Source of the DNA: SZUA-365 sp049663345
Lineage (GTDB): Bacteria; Bacteroidota; Ignavibacteria; SZUA-365
Direction: 5' to 3'
Length of the DNA: 64,000 nt
NCBI GenBank assembly: GCA_049663345.1
Contig: JBATDG010000118.1
Span: 1-64,000, forward strand
The notes under the pieces were generated by a model, which was given only the letters and a program-made list of their open reading frames with translations, was not told where the DNA came from and did not search any database. Numbering within the stretch: the first letter of the stretch is position 1; every line of letters starts with the position of its first letter. The position numbers and the translations under genes were made by a program. Positions 34,785 through 43,458 of the stretch are shown here, one piece after another.

Positions 34785-35450
34785 ATGAAACCTATTCTCA
34801 CACTCGCTCTCATCGCGCTCGTTTTCTCGGCTTGCGGCCAGAAGCAGGAAGCGGAAAACGCCGATGCCGGGAAAGTTATGACCGTCTCGCAGCTGATGGA
34901 AAATCCCGCGCAGTACATCGATAAGGAAGTCACGCTTGATGGCACCGTCACCCATGTGTGCAAACATGGCGGACGCCGTATCCACCTGACCGATCTCGAG
35001 CCCAATGTCACTGTCCGCATCGAAGCGCCGGAAAACATGGCTGCTTTCGCTCGCGAGCTCGAAGGCAGTGACGTCACCGTGAGCGCCGTGCTCCGCGAAA
35101 CCCGCATCGACGCAGCTTATCTCGACGAATGGGAAGCCGAAGTCAAGGCGGCCGAAGCCGAAGCTGCAAAGGAAGCCCCTCCCGTCAAGGAGAAGAGCAA
35201 GGGAGAATTGAAAGGCGACGCAAAGGCGAAAGCAGACGGCATCCATGTCGAATCAGCTGAAGTCGAGCAGGCCAATGGCGGACACGTCGAACCGCAAGGC
35301 ATGGACGCTATCAACAAATTGCGCGAGGAACTCAAGGCAAGCGACAAATCCTACGTGTCGCAGTGGTATATGGAAGCCGTTTCCTACAAGATGAATGACG
35401 GTTCCAAGATTCCGGTTGCCAAAGACGAGCCCGTCGAAGCAGCCGAGTAA
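34785..35450 (+). CDS. OB-fold lipoprotein
   Basis: 221 aa. Signal peptide with lipobox VFSAC; GGAG lies 9 bases before the ATG. Residues about 35-120 look like an OB-fold of the kind found in small periplasmic proteins (VMTVSQLMENPAQYIDKEVTLDGTVTHVCKHGGRRIHLTD), followed by an Ala/Glu/Lys-rich, probably coiled segment and an unrecognised tail. First of a likely four-gene operon, 9 bases before the PepSY-TM gene. It may deliver or stabilise something for that membrane protein; function unknown. Confidence 0.72.
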   Translation: MKPILTLALIALVFSACGQKQEAENADAGKVMTVSQLMENPAQYIDKEVTLDGTVTHVCKHGGRRIHLTDLEPNVTVRIEAPENMAAFARELEGSDVTVSAVLRETRIDAAYLDEWEAEVKAAEAEAAKEAPPVKEKSKGELKGDAKAKADGIHVESAEVEQANGGHVEPQGMDAINKLREELKASDKSYVSQWYMEAVSYKMNDGSKIPVAKDEPVEAAE

Positions 35451-35459
35451 TACGCGACG

Positions 35460-36023
35460 ATGAAATTTACCCAACGCATCCGCAAATGGAACCAGGCGAC
35501 GCACCGCGACCTCGGCTATTTCTTTGCGGGAATGACCGTGATCTACGCCCTTTCGGGCATTGCCTTGAATCATCTCAAGGAATGGGACCCGAATTATCAG
35601 ATCACGCAGAAAGACGTCCAGGTGAAGCCCTTCGAACAGGAGGGCTTCACCCGCGACATGGCCTTGTCAATGCTCAAACCTCTTGGCGAGGAGAGCAATT
35701 ATAAAAAACACTACTTCCCGGAACCGGGTATCCTGAAGATATTTCTTGATGGTGGGTCCTTCGCAGTGGACTCTCAAACCGGCGAGGGATTACTTGAGCA
35801 TGCACGGCGCAGGGCGGTGTTTTTCGAAGTGAATTACCTGCATTACAATACGCCGAAAAATCTTTGGACATGGTTCTCCGACATCTTCGCCGGAGCGCTG
35901 GTGCTGCTCGCTATTTCCGGTCTGTTCATCCTGAAAGGGAAGAACGGCATCACCGGACGCGGTGCATGGCTGACTGCCGCTGGCATTCTCATCCCGGCGA
36001 TTTTTCTGATCCTCTATCTGTAA
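35460..36023 (+). CDS. PepSY-associated TM helix protein
   Basis: 187 aa. An N-terminal TM helix after RIRKWNQATHRDLGYFFAGMTVIYALSGIALN, a periplasmic region of about 90 residues, and two C-terminal helices (WTWFSDIFAGALVLLAISGLFIL; LTAAGILIPAIFLILYL). The WNxxTHRDLG start and the NLHY-like NYLHYNT match PepSY_TM families, some of which are linked to iron or heme reduction. The His residues near the helices could ligate heme. Tightly spaced after the OB-fold lipoprotein gene. Confidence 0.72.
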   Translation: MKFTQRIRKWNQATHRDLGYFFAGMTVIYALSGIALNHLKEWDPNYQITQKDVQVKPFEQEGFTRDMALSMLKPLGEESNYKKHYFPEPGILKIFLDGGSFAVDSQTGEGLLEHARRRAVFFEVNYLHYNTPKNLWTWFSDIFAGALVLLAISGLFILKGKNGITGRGAWLTAAGILIPAIFLILYL

Positions 36024-36044
36024 CTGGAAATAGCGGTAGTGTGC

Positions 36045-36971
36045 ATGGACGATACGGAAATCATTCTTCAAACCAATCAGCTGACCAAGCGCTACGGCAA
36101 GCGACTCGCGGTGCACAACCTCAACCTTGAGGTTTGCCGCGGCGACATCTACGGCTTCCTTGGTCCCAACGGCGCCGGGAAAAGCACCACCATCCGGATG
36201 GTGCTTTCCCTTATTACCCCAACTTCGGGAACCGTGCGGCTCTTCGGGGCGGATGTCGGCAGCGACCGCTTCGTGCTGGCACGAGTAGGCGGTCTGGTCG
36301 AACGGCCGGATTTCTACCTCTACCTCAGCGCCATGAAGAACATGGAGATCGTCTCCGCACTCTACGGCAGGGTTGACAAGAAGCGCATTATGGAAGTGCT
36401 CGACATCGTTGGACTCGCGGATCGGGCGGGGGACCGCGTGAAGTCTTATTCTCATGGCATGAAGCAGCGTCTTGGCATCGCGCAGGCTCTGGTTGCGAAT
36501 CCGGATCTGCTCATCCTGGATGAACCTACGAACGGGCTCGATCCGCAGGGAATGAAAGAGGTGCGTGAGCTGATCCTCAGGCTGAATCGCGACAACGGCA
36601 TGACGATTTTTCTCTCCTCGCATTTGTTGAATGAAATCGAACTTATCGCGACGCGCATGTGCATCCTGCATCGCGGCGAGCTGGTGGTGCAGGGGAACGT
36701 CCGCGAGCTGCTGGACCGCGAACGCATCGCCGTGCGCATCCAGGCTGAGCCTGTCGATCTTGCCGTTGCGCTGCTCGAAGGAATGGAATGGATTGCGGAA
36801 GCCGCCAGACTCGATGATTACATTGCCTGCACGATGGCGGAGACTGATCTCGCACGCACGAATGCTGCGCTCGTCGCAGGCGGCGTCGCTGTATCTTCCT
36901 TCGCACCCCGCCGCTCTCTCGAAGATTATTTTCTCAATATCACCGAACAGCCGGCGGAGAACGTGGCATGA
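36045..36971 (+). CDS. ABC transporter ATP-binding protein
   Basis: 308 aa ATPase subunit of the ABC-2/CcmA type. Walker A GPNGAGKST, signature SHGMKQRLGIAQAL, Walker B LLILDEPTNGLDP, H-loop FLSSHLLNEIE; about 90 extra residues at the C-terminus are a common regulatory extension. Start at ATG 36045 (a GTG two codons earlier is possible). No ABC-2 permease lies beside it: the next gene, overlapping by 4 bases, is a DUF2723 glycosyltransferase-like membrane protein. The permease may be elsewhere. Confidence 0.87.
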   Translation: MDDTEIILQTNQLTKRYGKRLAVHNLNLEVCRGDIYGFLGPNGAGKSTTIRMVLSLITPTSGTVRLFGADVGSDRFVLARVGGLVERPDFYLYLSAMKNMEIVSALYGRVDKKRIMEVLDIVGLADRAGDRVKSYSHGMKQRLGIAQALVANPDLLILDEPTNGLDPQGMKEVRELILRLNRDNGMTIFLSSHLLNEIELIATRMCILHRGELVVQGNVRELLDRERIAVRIQAEPVDLAVALLEGMEWIAEAARLDDYIACTMAETDLARTNAALVAGGVAVSSFAPRRSLEDYFLNITEQPAENVA

Positions 36972-38920
36972 ATGAACTGCAGAAGCCTGAGATGAAACGA
37001 CTTCGTCTTCTCGCCTCACTCGGAGTGTCGCTGGCCGCACTCGTCGTCTATCTCCTCACCATCGCACCATCAGTAGATTTCATCGATGCCGGCGAACTTG
37101 CGACCGTCGCGCATACATGGGGTATCGCGCATCCTACCGGTTATCCGTTGTTCACACTGCTTGCCGGCCTCTGGGCAATGCTTCCGATCGGGAGCGGGAT
37201 TTTTAGATTGAATGTCTTCGCGGCTGTCCTCACCGCCGCGGGTGCCGGTATCTCCGTGCAGTTCTTTTTCGAATTGCTGGGTGTTCTTCCGCTGCGATCC
37301 AATCCCAAAGCGCAGGGCAAGAAAAAGAGCACACCATCCGTATCTTCGGCGCCGGCCCAGATTGACAGTATTGCTGCGCTGAAAGCCGCGTTCATCGCAG
37401 GACTGCTGCTGGCATTCAGCGGCACATACTGGCGCACAGCACTTTCGATCGAAGTATATGCGCTTCATATCCTGCTTCTTTCTCTCGTGCTCTGGAGCGC
37501 CGCGCGTCTGTTCTTTCTGCCCGCCACGGATGCACGAACACTGCGCCGCCGGATGATGATTACGGCGGGATTGCTCGGCCTGTCTTTCTCCAACCACATG
37601 AGCACGATATTTCTTCTTCCTGCATTGCTGCTGCTGCTCGTACTGACGCATCGTCGCAGTGTGGAATTCTGGAAGAATCTCGGGTTCGCTGCCGTCGCAT
37701 TCATGGCAGGACTGCTGCCGTATCTGTATCTGCCGATCCGCGCCGCCTCGCATCCGTATCTGAACTGGGGTAATCCTGCCACGTTCGAGAAATTCTTCTG
37801 GCATCTGAGCGGCAAGCAATACAGCGTGTGGATGTTCACCAGTTCGGATGCATGGGGAAAGCAGTTCCTTTACGCGATGGAGGCCTTCAGCCGCGATCTG
37901 GTTTGGGTGGCGCTTCTCCCCGCCGTAATCGGAATCATTGCCGCATTCCGCCGCAGCAGCCGGCTCGGATTATTTCTTTCGTTGACTTTCCTCACCTGCC
38001 TGATCTGGGCTGCGGGCTACGATATCATGGATATCGATTCCTATTTTCTGCTGGGATTTTTCATCCTTGCCGCCTGGGCAGCGATTGGAATACAATACAT
38101 TGGAAGCATGAAAGCGCTGCGCGATTATCGCATACTCCGGGAACCGCTGGTGATTGGCGCTGTGGTGCTGATTCCGCTCTTCACCCAGTTCGGGCACAAT
38201 TCGCAGAGCGGGAATTATCTGGTCGAGGACTACACGCACAACGTGTATGCGTCCCTCGCGCCGAATGCGTTGATCATTTCGTACCAATGGGATTTCTGGG
38301 TTTCCGCTTCCTACTATTATCAGCAGGTCGAGGGTGAACGGAAGGACGTGACGGTGCTGGACAAAGAGCTATTTCGCCGCTCCTGGTATCTCGAACAGCT
38401 GCGCAGCAATTATCCTGCAATCTATGAAGCCTCACGTACCGAGATACAATCATTCCTTCAGTATCTCGACTTGTTCGAACATGGAAAACCGTACGATGCG
38501 GCGGTTATCGAATCGACTTACAACGGCATGATCAACAGCATCATCGACCGGGCGTATGCAACTCGGCCGGTCTATCTCACGATTGAGATGGAGAAGCAAT
38601 TCGCCCCCGATTATGTGCGGGTGCCCGAGGGACTCGCGTTCAGGCTCTATCGTAAGGAGGATCTTCCTGATCCTGCCTCGGTGAAGACGCCCGTACTCAA
38701 ATTCCGTCCTTTCGACAGCGACGAACGGCTTCCAAAAGAGATGCGCAATTTTTACGGATCGATGCTTTTTAACCGGGGAGTGTATCTGTTCAACGCAGGG
38801 TTGTTCCCGCAGGCCGACCCGGTATTCAAGCAGGCCCTCACGTTCGCCCCGGGCGATGCCAGGTTGACGGAATGGCTGAGCCGAAATCAGGCCGCGATGG
38901 ATGCTCCTGCCGCAAAGTGA
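36968..38920 (+). CDS. DUF2723 membrane glycosyltransferase-like protein
   Basis: 650 aa. About ten membrane helices in the first 420 residues, starting LLASLGVSLAALVVYLLTIAPSVDFIDAGELATVAHTWGIAHPTGYPLF, the DUF2723 hallmark with acidic and His residues facing the periplasm, as in GT-C enzymes. A soluble C-terminal region of about 230 residues follows, including a TPR-like end (LFNAGLFPQADPVFKQALTFAPGDARL). Probably uses a lipid-linked sugar to modify proteins or glycans. Translationally coupled to the ABC ATPase (ATGA overlap); ends the operon before a strong terminator. Confidence 0.8.
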   Translation: MNELQKPEMKRLRLLASLGVSLAALVVYLLTIAPSVDFIDAGELATVAHTWGIAHPTGYPLFTLLAGLWAMLPIGSGIFRLNVFAAVLTAAGAGISVQFFFELLGVLPLRSNPKAQGKKKSTPSVSSAPAQIDSIAALKAAFIAGLLLAFSGTYWRTALSIEVYALHILLLSLVLWSAARLFFLPATDARTLRRRMMITAGLLGLSFSNHMSTIFLLPALLLLLVLTHRRSVEFWKNLGFAAVAFMAGLLPYLYLPIRAASHPYLNWGNPATFEKFFWHLSGKQYSVWMFTSSDAWGKQFLYAMEAFSRDLVWVALLPAVIGIIAAFRRSSRLGLFLSLTFLTCLIWAAGYDIMDIDSYFLLGFFILAAWAAIGIQYIGSMKALRDYRILREPLVIGAVVLIPLFTQFGHNSQSGNYLVEDYTHNVYASLAPNALIISYQWDFWVSASYYYQQVEGERKDVTVLDKELFRRSWYLEQLRSNYPAIYEASRTEIQSFLQYLDLFEHGKPYDAAVIESTYNGMINSIIDRAYATRPVYLTIEMEKQFAPDYVRVPEGLAFRLYRKEDLPDPASVKTPVLKFRPFDSDERLPKEMRNFYGSMLFNRGVYLFNAGLFPQADPVFKQALTFAPGDARLTEWLSRNQAAMDAPAAK

Positions 38921-38962
38921 CAGGATATGGTCACGGGAGGTTGGAAGAGAATTTTACACGAA

Positions 38963-38996
38963 TGAAAAAAGCGGACCGTGAGGACCGCTTTTTTCA
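38963..38996. terminator. Bidirectional intrinsic terminator
   Basis: TGAAAAAAGCGG pairs with CCGCTTTTTTCA, with an inner CC/GG pair past an A-A mismatch and loop GTGA. It separates the DUF2723 gene (+) from the STAS gene (-). Confidence 0.9.
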
Positions 38997-39020
38997 TAGT
39001 AACCTTAGGCCGGAAGGGGA

Positions 39021-39392
39021 TTAATCTACGACGGGCTTGCCCGAAATCGGATCAACCAGAAAACTCGCGACTGTGCGTTCGATGGTGTCGAATGATTTGA
39101 ACACCTTGATCAGCTGCGTGATCATGAACAGGCTGTTGATTTTCTCTGTGACATTGGCAATGCGCATATCTCCGCCGCCGCTGTTCACGGTGGCAAGCGC
39201 GGATATGAGGGCGCCAAGGCCGGAACTGTTGATCCATTTGATTTTCGAGACGTCGACGACGATCTTCAGGAAGCCGTCGCGGACGAGGCCTTTGATCTTC
39301 TCGCGAAACTCCGTCGTCTCCGGATCGCCCATCAGGTTTCCTTTGAGTGCGAGTATAACGACATCGCCTTCGATTGTTTCCTTGATCTGCAT
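39021..39392 (-). CDS. STAS-domain anti-sigma factor antagonist-like protein
   Basis: 123 aa. MQIKETIEGDVVILALKGNLMGDPETTEF and VDVSKIKWINSSGLGALISAL are the STAS core; the NSSGLG segment holds the Ser that serine kinases phosphorylate in anti-anti-sigma factors. AGAGG 8 bases before the chosen ATG; the frame reaches 39491 but that part overlaps the upstream gene. No serine kinase is next to it; the two genes upstream encode tiny proteins that may form its operon. Confidence 0.85.
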   Translation of the reverse strand: MQIKETIEGDVVILALKGNLMGDPETTEFREKIKGLVRDGFLKIVVDVSKIKWINSSGLGALISALATVNSGGGDMRIANVTEKINSLFMITQLIKVFKSFDTIERTVASFLVDPISGKPVVD

Positions 39393-39415
39393 TACATGCC
39401 TCTGCAATGTGTATG

Positions 39416-39634
39416 TTATGATTGTTCTTTCTTTGATTCCTGAACGTAATGCGCGAATTCGCAGTTCCCCTGCGAGGTGCAGCTGCCGCAATTCACTTCC
39501 GTCCTTTCAACATGACTGAAGCAGCGGGGGCAGCGATCGCTCAGTGGATTCATGATGTCGTAGCCGCAGCGCGGGCATTGGCGTTGTTCCCGGCGCAGTT
39601 GATCATCATGCGTTTGCGCCGGCAAACCGGTCAT
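39416..39634 (-). CDS. Small double zinc-ribbon protein
   Basis: 72 aa. CPRCGYDIMNPLSDRCPRC forms a four-Cys zinc ribbon, and a second cluster CGSCTSQGNCEFA has three more cysteines. No membrane segment. The start overlaps the stop of the 85-aa gene upstream by 4 bases, and the STAS gene follows 23 bases later, so the three are probably one operon. Family not recognised beyond zinc-ribbon type. Confidence 0.68.
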   Translation of the reverse strand: MTGLPAQTHDDQLRREQRQCPRCGYDIMNPLSDRCPRCFSHVERTEVNCGSCTSQGNCEFAHYVQESKKEQS

Positions 39635-39888
39635 GATGCATCGCTTTCCGGGACAGCGGCGAGCGCTTTTGATATCATTTGCACCGCTTCAGCCTTTGTG
39701 CAATGCAGTCGCGGCTGGGCGACGTGCAATGCTTCATCGAGACTCGGGAACTCGCCTTTGAGATATAAAAACACGTGATATCCGAGGCGGTTGCGATCGT
39801 TTTCCTCAAACACCGGAACGAGCTTGACGGCATCATATGCGCTGCGTTCCGGACTGTTGTCAGGCCATGGTTGAATCCCTGGCGTCAT
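39631..39888 (-). CDS. Small protein of unknown function
   Basis: 85 aa. An excellent RBS (AAGGAG, 6 bases before ATG) and translational coupling to the zinc-ribbon gene support it. The middle part, NRLGYHVFLYLKGEFPSLDEALHVAQPRLHCTKAEAVQMISKALAAV, has a strand-then-helices look; no family recognised. First gene of the small STAS operon. Confidence 0.62.
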   Translation of the reverse strand: MTPGIQPWPDNSPERSAYDAVKLVPVFEENDRNRLGYHVFLYLKGEFPSLDEALHVAQPRLHCTKAEAVQMISKALAAVPESDAS

Positions 39889-40043
39889 GAATTGCTCCTT
39901 TTATGCGGCGGTCGCTGGGGTGGGCTCGCCGCCGGGTGAATCGCTATCACCTAATATGTGAGATTCTCTGCAGATAGTCAAAGCTGGAAAACGTACGGCC
40001 ACCAGCGAGTGAACGCCGGTGGCCGCAAAAAAATCGTGATTTG

Positions 40044-40640
40044 TTATTTCTTCCGAGCCGGAGCTTTTTTAGCTGGAGCGCTTTTTTTTGCTGCCTTCAC
40101 TGCGGGCTTCGCCGCGGGAGTTTTTTTTGCGGCCGGTGCTTTCTTTGCGGCTGCTTTTTTCACGGGCGCTTTTGCTGTCGCCGCGGCCCCATCGCCAAGT
40201 AATGTATGTGCATCGATAGCGCGGACGCCTCCAGCGATCTTCAGAATGTCGTCGTCATATTCATCAGAGAAAAAGGCGACGGTGCGGATGCTCATACGGA
40301 GCTCGTTCAAATCAATATTCGCACCCGAAATCGAGTGACGGAAAATAATGGTATCATCGAAAAGCAAGCCGAACGCCCCGATGGGATTGGTCGCGTTCAG
40401 GCGCATGAGCATACCGAGAATTTTCGGACCTATTTTTGCTCCCTGAACAACGTATGCCTGTGAAGTCACGAGGCAGTCCTCCTTGCTCAACGGACGCACA
40501 AAAATATTTATCACAGCCGAGCCTTGGCGGATGACGTACGAGTCATCTACTTCCTGCACGCTGTTTTTATAGTTCTTACCGTAGATCTCTTTCAGGTAGC
40601 TCTTGACCTTCTTCTGGGTGGCATTGACGATGCTGGCCAT
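40044..40640 (-). CDS. YbjN-like protein with histone-H1-like tail
   Basis: 198 aa. Residues 1-145 look like the YbjN/type III chaperone-like fold (VKSYLKEIYGKNY, VINIFVRPL, LMRLNATNPIGAFGLLFDDTIIFRHSISG, LRMSIRTVAFFSDEYDDDIL). Residues about 155-198 are a low-complexity Lys/Ala/Pro tail (repeats of AAKK, APAKK), as in histone H1-like DNA-binding proteins. The combination suggests nucleic-acid or membrane-surface tethering of the YbjN domain. It lies 37 bases downstream of pspA on the same strand. Confidence 0.78.
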   Translation of the reverse strand: MASIVNATQKKVKSYLKEIYGKNYKNSVQEVDDSYVIRQGSAVINIFVRPLSKEDCLVTSQAYVVQGAKIGPKILGMLMRLNATNPIGAFGLLFDDTIIFRHSISGANIDLNELRMSIRTVAFFSDEYDDDILKIAGGVRAIDAHTLLGDGAAATAKAPVKKAAAKKAPAAKKTPAAKPAVKAAKKSAPAKKAPARKK

Positions 40641-40677
40641 GCGTGATGCTCCTTGTGATTTGATTGCGTGTTCAGGA

Positions 40678-41346
40678 TTACTCTTTGTTGGCTGCCGCTT
40701 TGAGCAAGGCTAGTTCGTCGTCTACAGAACTGCCGATCTCGAGCTTTGCAAACTCGTCGTCAAGCGATGTCGCATCGCCTGCGAGTTCCGACATGGCTTC
40801 GGCTTCGGATTCCACTTGGAGCACTTTCTGCTCGTACTTGTCGAAGTTCGCGAACGCACCGTCGCCGATGCCTGCGAGACTTGATGAAATCTGCTTTTTC
40901 GCCTTTGCCGCCTGGTGACGCGCGATCAATGTTCCCTGACGCACGCGAGCTTCGTCGAGCTTCGCTTTCAACTGTTCGAGTTGGGCGCGCATGGTCAACG
41001 CAGCCTTCTGCGCTTCGGCCAACGGAGACTCGAGATCCTTAGTCGCCTTTTCAAACATGTTCTTCTTTTCCAATGCCTGCCGAGCCAGATCGTCGCGTCC
41101 GGCACCCACTGCCTTTATAGCGCGTTCCTGCCACTGATCGGTAAGCTTCTTCTTTTCGCTGTACTGCTTTTCGAGCATTTTCTCATTTGCGATGGATGAC
41201 CCGACAGCGGTGGTGGCCTTGTTAACGGCTTCCTCCATTTCGATCACCATCTGCTTGATCATCTTCTCCGGGTCTTCAGATTTGTCGAGCAAATCGTTGA
41301 TATTTGCTTTGAAGATATCCGTGATGCGGGCGAAGATACCTGCCAT
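40678..41346 (-). CDS. pspA: PspA/IM30 family protein
   Basis: 222 aa, long helical protein: MAGIFARITDIFKANINDLLDKSEDPEKMIKQMVIEMEEAV is the standard N-terminus with the amphipathic membrane-binding helix, followed by a coiled coil to about residue 170. PspA/Vipp1 proteins form ESCRT-III-like assemblies that protect or remodel the inner membrane. GGAGG 7 bases before the ATG. No pspF, pspB or pspC nearby; its only partner is the YbjN-like gene downstream. Confidence 0.9.
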   Translation of the reverse strand: MAGIFARITDIFKANINDLLDKSEDPEKMIKQMVIEMEEAVNKATTAVGSSIANEKMLEKQYSEKKKLTDQWQERAIKAVGAGRDDLARQALEKKNMFEKATKDLESPLAEAQKAALTMRAQLEQLKAKLDEARVRQGTLIARHQAAKAKKQISSSLAGIGDGAFANFDKYEQKVLQVESEAEAMSELAGDATSLDDEFAKLEIGSSVDDELALLKAAANKE

Positions 41347-41497
41347 ACCAAACCTCCGAAATTGGATGGATGTGAAAATCATGTCATGATTGCGATCAAT
41401 ATAAAGAAATCCTTCTGGAAAAGCATGATCGATTTTGGGGATTGCGCCGCGATAGCCTGTGGAACTATCTTATAGGTCATCAGGTTGTCTGATTCGT

Positions 41498-41525
41498 TTG
41501 AACGATTTTTTTTACACTCTATACC
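41498..41525 (+). promoter_or_regulatory. Candidate promoter of M28 peptidase gene
   Basis: TTGAAC (41498-41503) and TATACC (41520-41525) with a 16-base spacer. Transcription would start only about 7 bases before the ATG at 41539, giving an almost leaderless mRNA. Confidence 0.35.
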
Positions 41526-41538
41526 GGACGATTGTCAT

Positions 41539-43317
41539 ATGAAACGTTTCCTTTATCTACTTACGCTGTGCCTCCTCTCCGGTTCATTACATGCCCAGCA
41601 GGGTGCAGTGCTCCCGCCGGTTCCGTCTTCCTCTGACGACGATGTGACCGCAGCGGAATTGAAAGCCCATGTGTCCTGGCTTGCCTCTGACGCTCTTGAG
41701 GGACGCGGTACGGGCACTCCTTCAATAGATTTGGCCGCTGAGTACATCGCTCGTGAGTTCAAACGCTACGGACTCAAACCCGCAGGTGATAACGGCACAT
41801 ATTTTCAGACATTCGATGTTATTACCGGTATTGAGATGGAGGAGAAATCTCTTTCACTTACGCAGGAAGGCAATGACCTGATTCTGGAGTCGGGAGAATT
41901 CATGCCGTATACATTCTCTGCTTCCGGAGAATTTCGCGGCAAGATCGTATTCGCTAAATACGGCATCACGGATCCATCCGGTACGCAGGATGATTACGCC
42001 GGACTGGACGTAAAGGGCTGTGTCGTTCTTGTACGCTCCGGATATCCTGAGAGCGCCGATCCTCACGGAAGTATCCCGATGCTTTCGTCCGCACGCGCAA
42101 AAGCTCTCTCCGCTCGTGAACATGGCGCCGTTGCCCTGATGATAATTCATCAGGATGTGGATGAGGTGAGAAAATTTCAGTACGATCGTTCGCCCAGCGA
42201 TGCCGGCATTGCCGTCGGGAAGATCCAGCTTGAACTCGCACGCATGATCCTTGATATGGCGCGCATTGGTGGTTCCGTGCTCGACGGAGGAGAACCGCAG
42301 CCGCCGACTGAGGGTCCGACGGTCGAGCTGCGCGGCAATTTCAAAGTTTCGCTTGTGAGGAAAAATACACGCAACGTGGTAGGAATGGTCGAAGGTGAAG
42401 ACACCGACGACTGTTTCGTTGTCGGTGCGCATTACGATCATCTGGGATGGGGACAAGAAGGAAGCCTCTACCGTGGAGAGGAGCCGATGGTACACAACGG
42501 TGCAGACGACAACGCGTCCGGCACGGCTGGAATGATGGAGCTGGCACAATGGTATGCGAATAAACCCGCGCGTCATGCTATGCTTTTCATGGCTTTCAGC
42601 GGCGAGGAAATGGGTCTTTTGGGGTCGGCACACTGGGCTGAACATCCGACGGTCCCAATCGAAAAAGTACGTTCGATGTTCAATCTCGATATGATCGGCC
42701 GTCTTCCGGACAGCACGCGCCGGCTGAACGTACAGGGCATCGGTACCTCCCCCGTGTGGAAAGAAATTGTTGAAAAAGAGAATGACTCTGAGAAATTCAA
42801 CCTGGCGCTTATCGAGGACGGTCAGGGCTCGAGTGATCATTCTTCCTTCTATACCAAGGGCATTCCTGTCCTGTTCTTCTTCACTGGTTTGCATACCGAC
42901 TACCATCGTCCGAGCGATGACACGGAAAAAATCGATTTCACCGGTGAAGAGCAGGTGACCCGCTACATCGCGGAAATCATCAATGACGCGGATGCACTGC
43001 CGGAAGTCCCTTTCACAAAAGTCGTGAAAAAGGACGATGAAAAAGTCGCACGCTTCAATGTTTACGTCGGCACGATTCCCGACTACTCGGAGAACGAGCA
43101 TGGATTTCGTATTACCGGTACGAGTCCCGGAAGTCCCGCCGACAAGGCTGGGATGAAGGAAGGCGATATCATTACGAAATTCGGGGAAACGGAAGTGCGC
43201 AATATCTATGATTACATGACCGCACTCAGCCGTCACCAGCCCGGCGACGAAGTCCCTGTCATTGTCCTCCGCGGCGAAGAGAAAGTAACCGTCAAGGTCG
43301 CTCTCGTCAGCAAATAG
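41539..43317 (+). CDS. M28 aminopeptidase with PA and PDZ domains
   Basis: 592 aa. Signal peptide ending SLHAQ. A protease-associated domain (about residues 110-230) is inserted before the zinc-peptidase core. Two-zinc ligands are visible: GAHYDHLG (His), NGADDNASGTAG (Asp), FSGEEMGLLGS (Glu-Glu), NLDMIGR (Asp), and TDYHRPSDD (His). The C-terminal about 85 residues form a PDZ domain (GFRITGTSPGSPADKAGMKEGDIITKFG). A secreted or periplasmic exopeptidase. Start is the ATG at the signal peptide; the frame begins at 41485. Confidence 0.88.
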   Translation: MKRFLYLLTLCLLSGSLHAQQGAVLPPVPSSSDDDVTAAELKAHVSWLASDALEGRGTGTPSIDLAAEYIAREFKRYGLKPAGDNGTYFQTFDVITGIEMEEKSLSLTQEGNDLILESGEFMPYTFSASGEFRGKIVFAKYGITDPSGTQDDYAGLDVKGCVVLVRSGYPESADPHGSIPMLSSARAKALSAREHGAVALMIIHQDVDEVRKFQYDRSPSDAGIAVGKIQLELARMILDMARIGGSVLDGGEPQPPTEGPTVELRGNFKVSLVRKNTRNVVGMVEGEDTDDCFVVGAHYDHLGWGQEGSLYRGEEPMVHNGADDNASGTAGMMELAQWYANKPARHAMLFMAFSGEEMGLLGSAHWAEHPTVPIEKVRSMFNLDMIGRLPDSTRRLNVQGIGTSPVWKEIVEKENDSEKFNLALIEDGQGSSDHSSFYTKGIPVLFFFTGLHTDYHRPSDDTEKIDFTGEEQVTRYIAEIINDADALPEVPFTKVVKKDDEKVARFNVYVGTIPDYSENEHGFRITGTSPGSPADKAGMKEGDIITKFGETEVRNIYDYMTALSRHQPGDEVPVIVLRGEEKVTVKVALVSK

Positions 43318-43342
43318 TAAAAAAGGCACAGAGGCACAGAGG

Positions 43343-43385
43343 CACAAAGGCACAGAGGCACAAAGTCGGCCTCTGTGCCTTTGTG
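43343..43385. repeat. Long hairpin of 10-bp periodic repeat
   Basis: CACAAAGGCACAGAGGC (43343-43359) and its exact reverse complement (43369-43385) form a perfect 17-bp stem with a 9-base loop. The left arm is the end of a tandem GGCACAGA/GGCACAAA series that starts at 43324, right after the M28 stop codon. It probably terminates transcription of the M28 gene. Confidence 0.7.
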
Positions 43386-43458
43386 CTGTATTTCGTATAT
43401 TACGACAATGCGCTCCGAAACGCGTGTGTCCAACCCTCTCCACCCTAGCAGTATTGTC

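Noticed and set aside
36968..38920. Permease subunit of the upstream ABC ATPase
   Set aside because: The DUF2723 hallmark (DAGELATVAHTWGIAHPTGYP) and soluble C-terminus fit a GT-C-like protein, not an ABC-2 permease.
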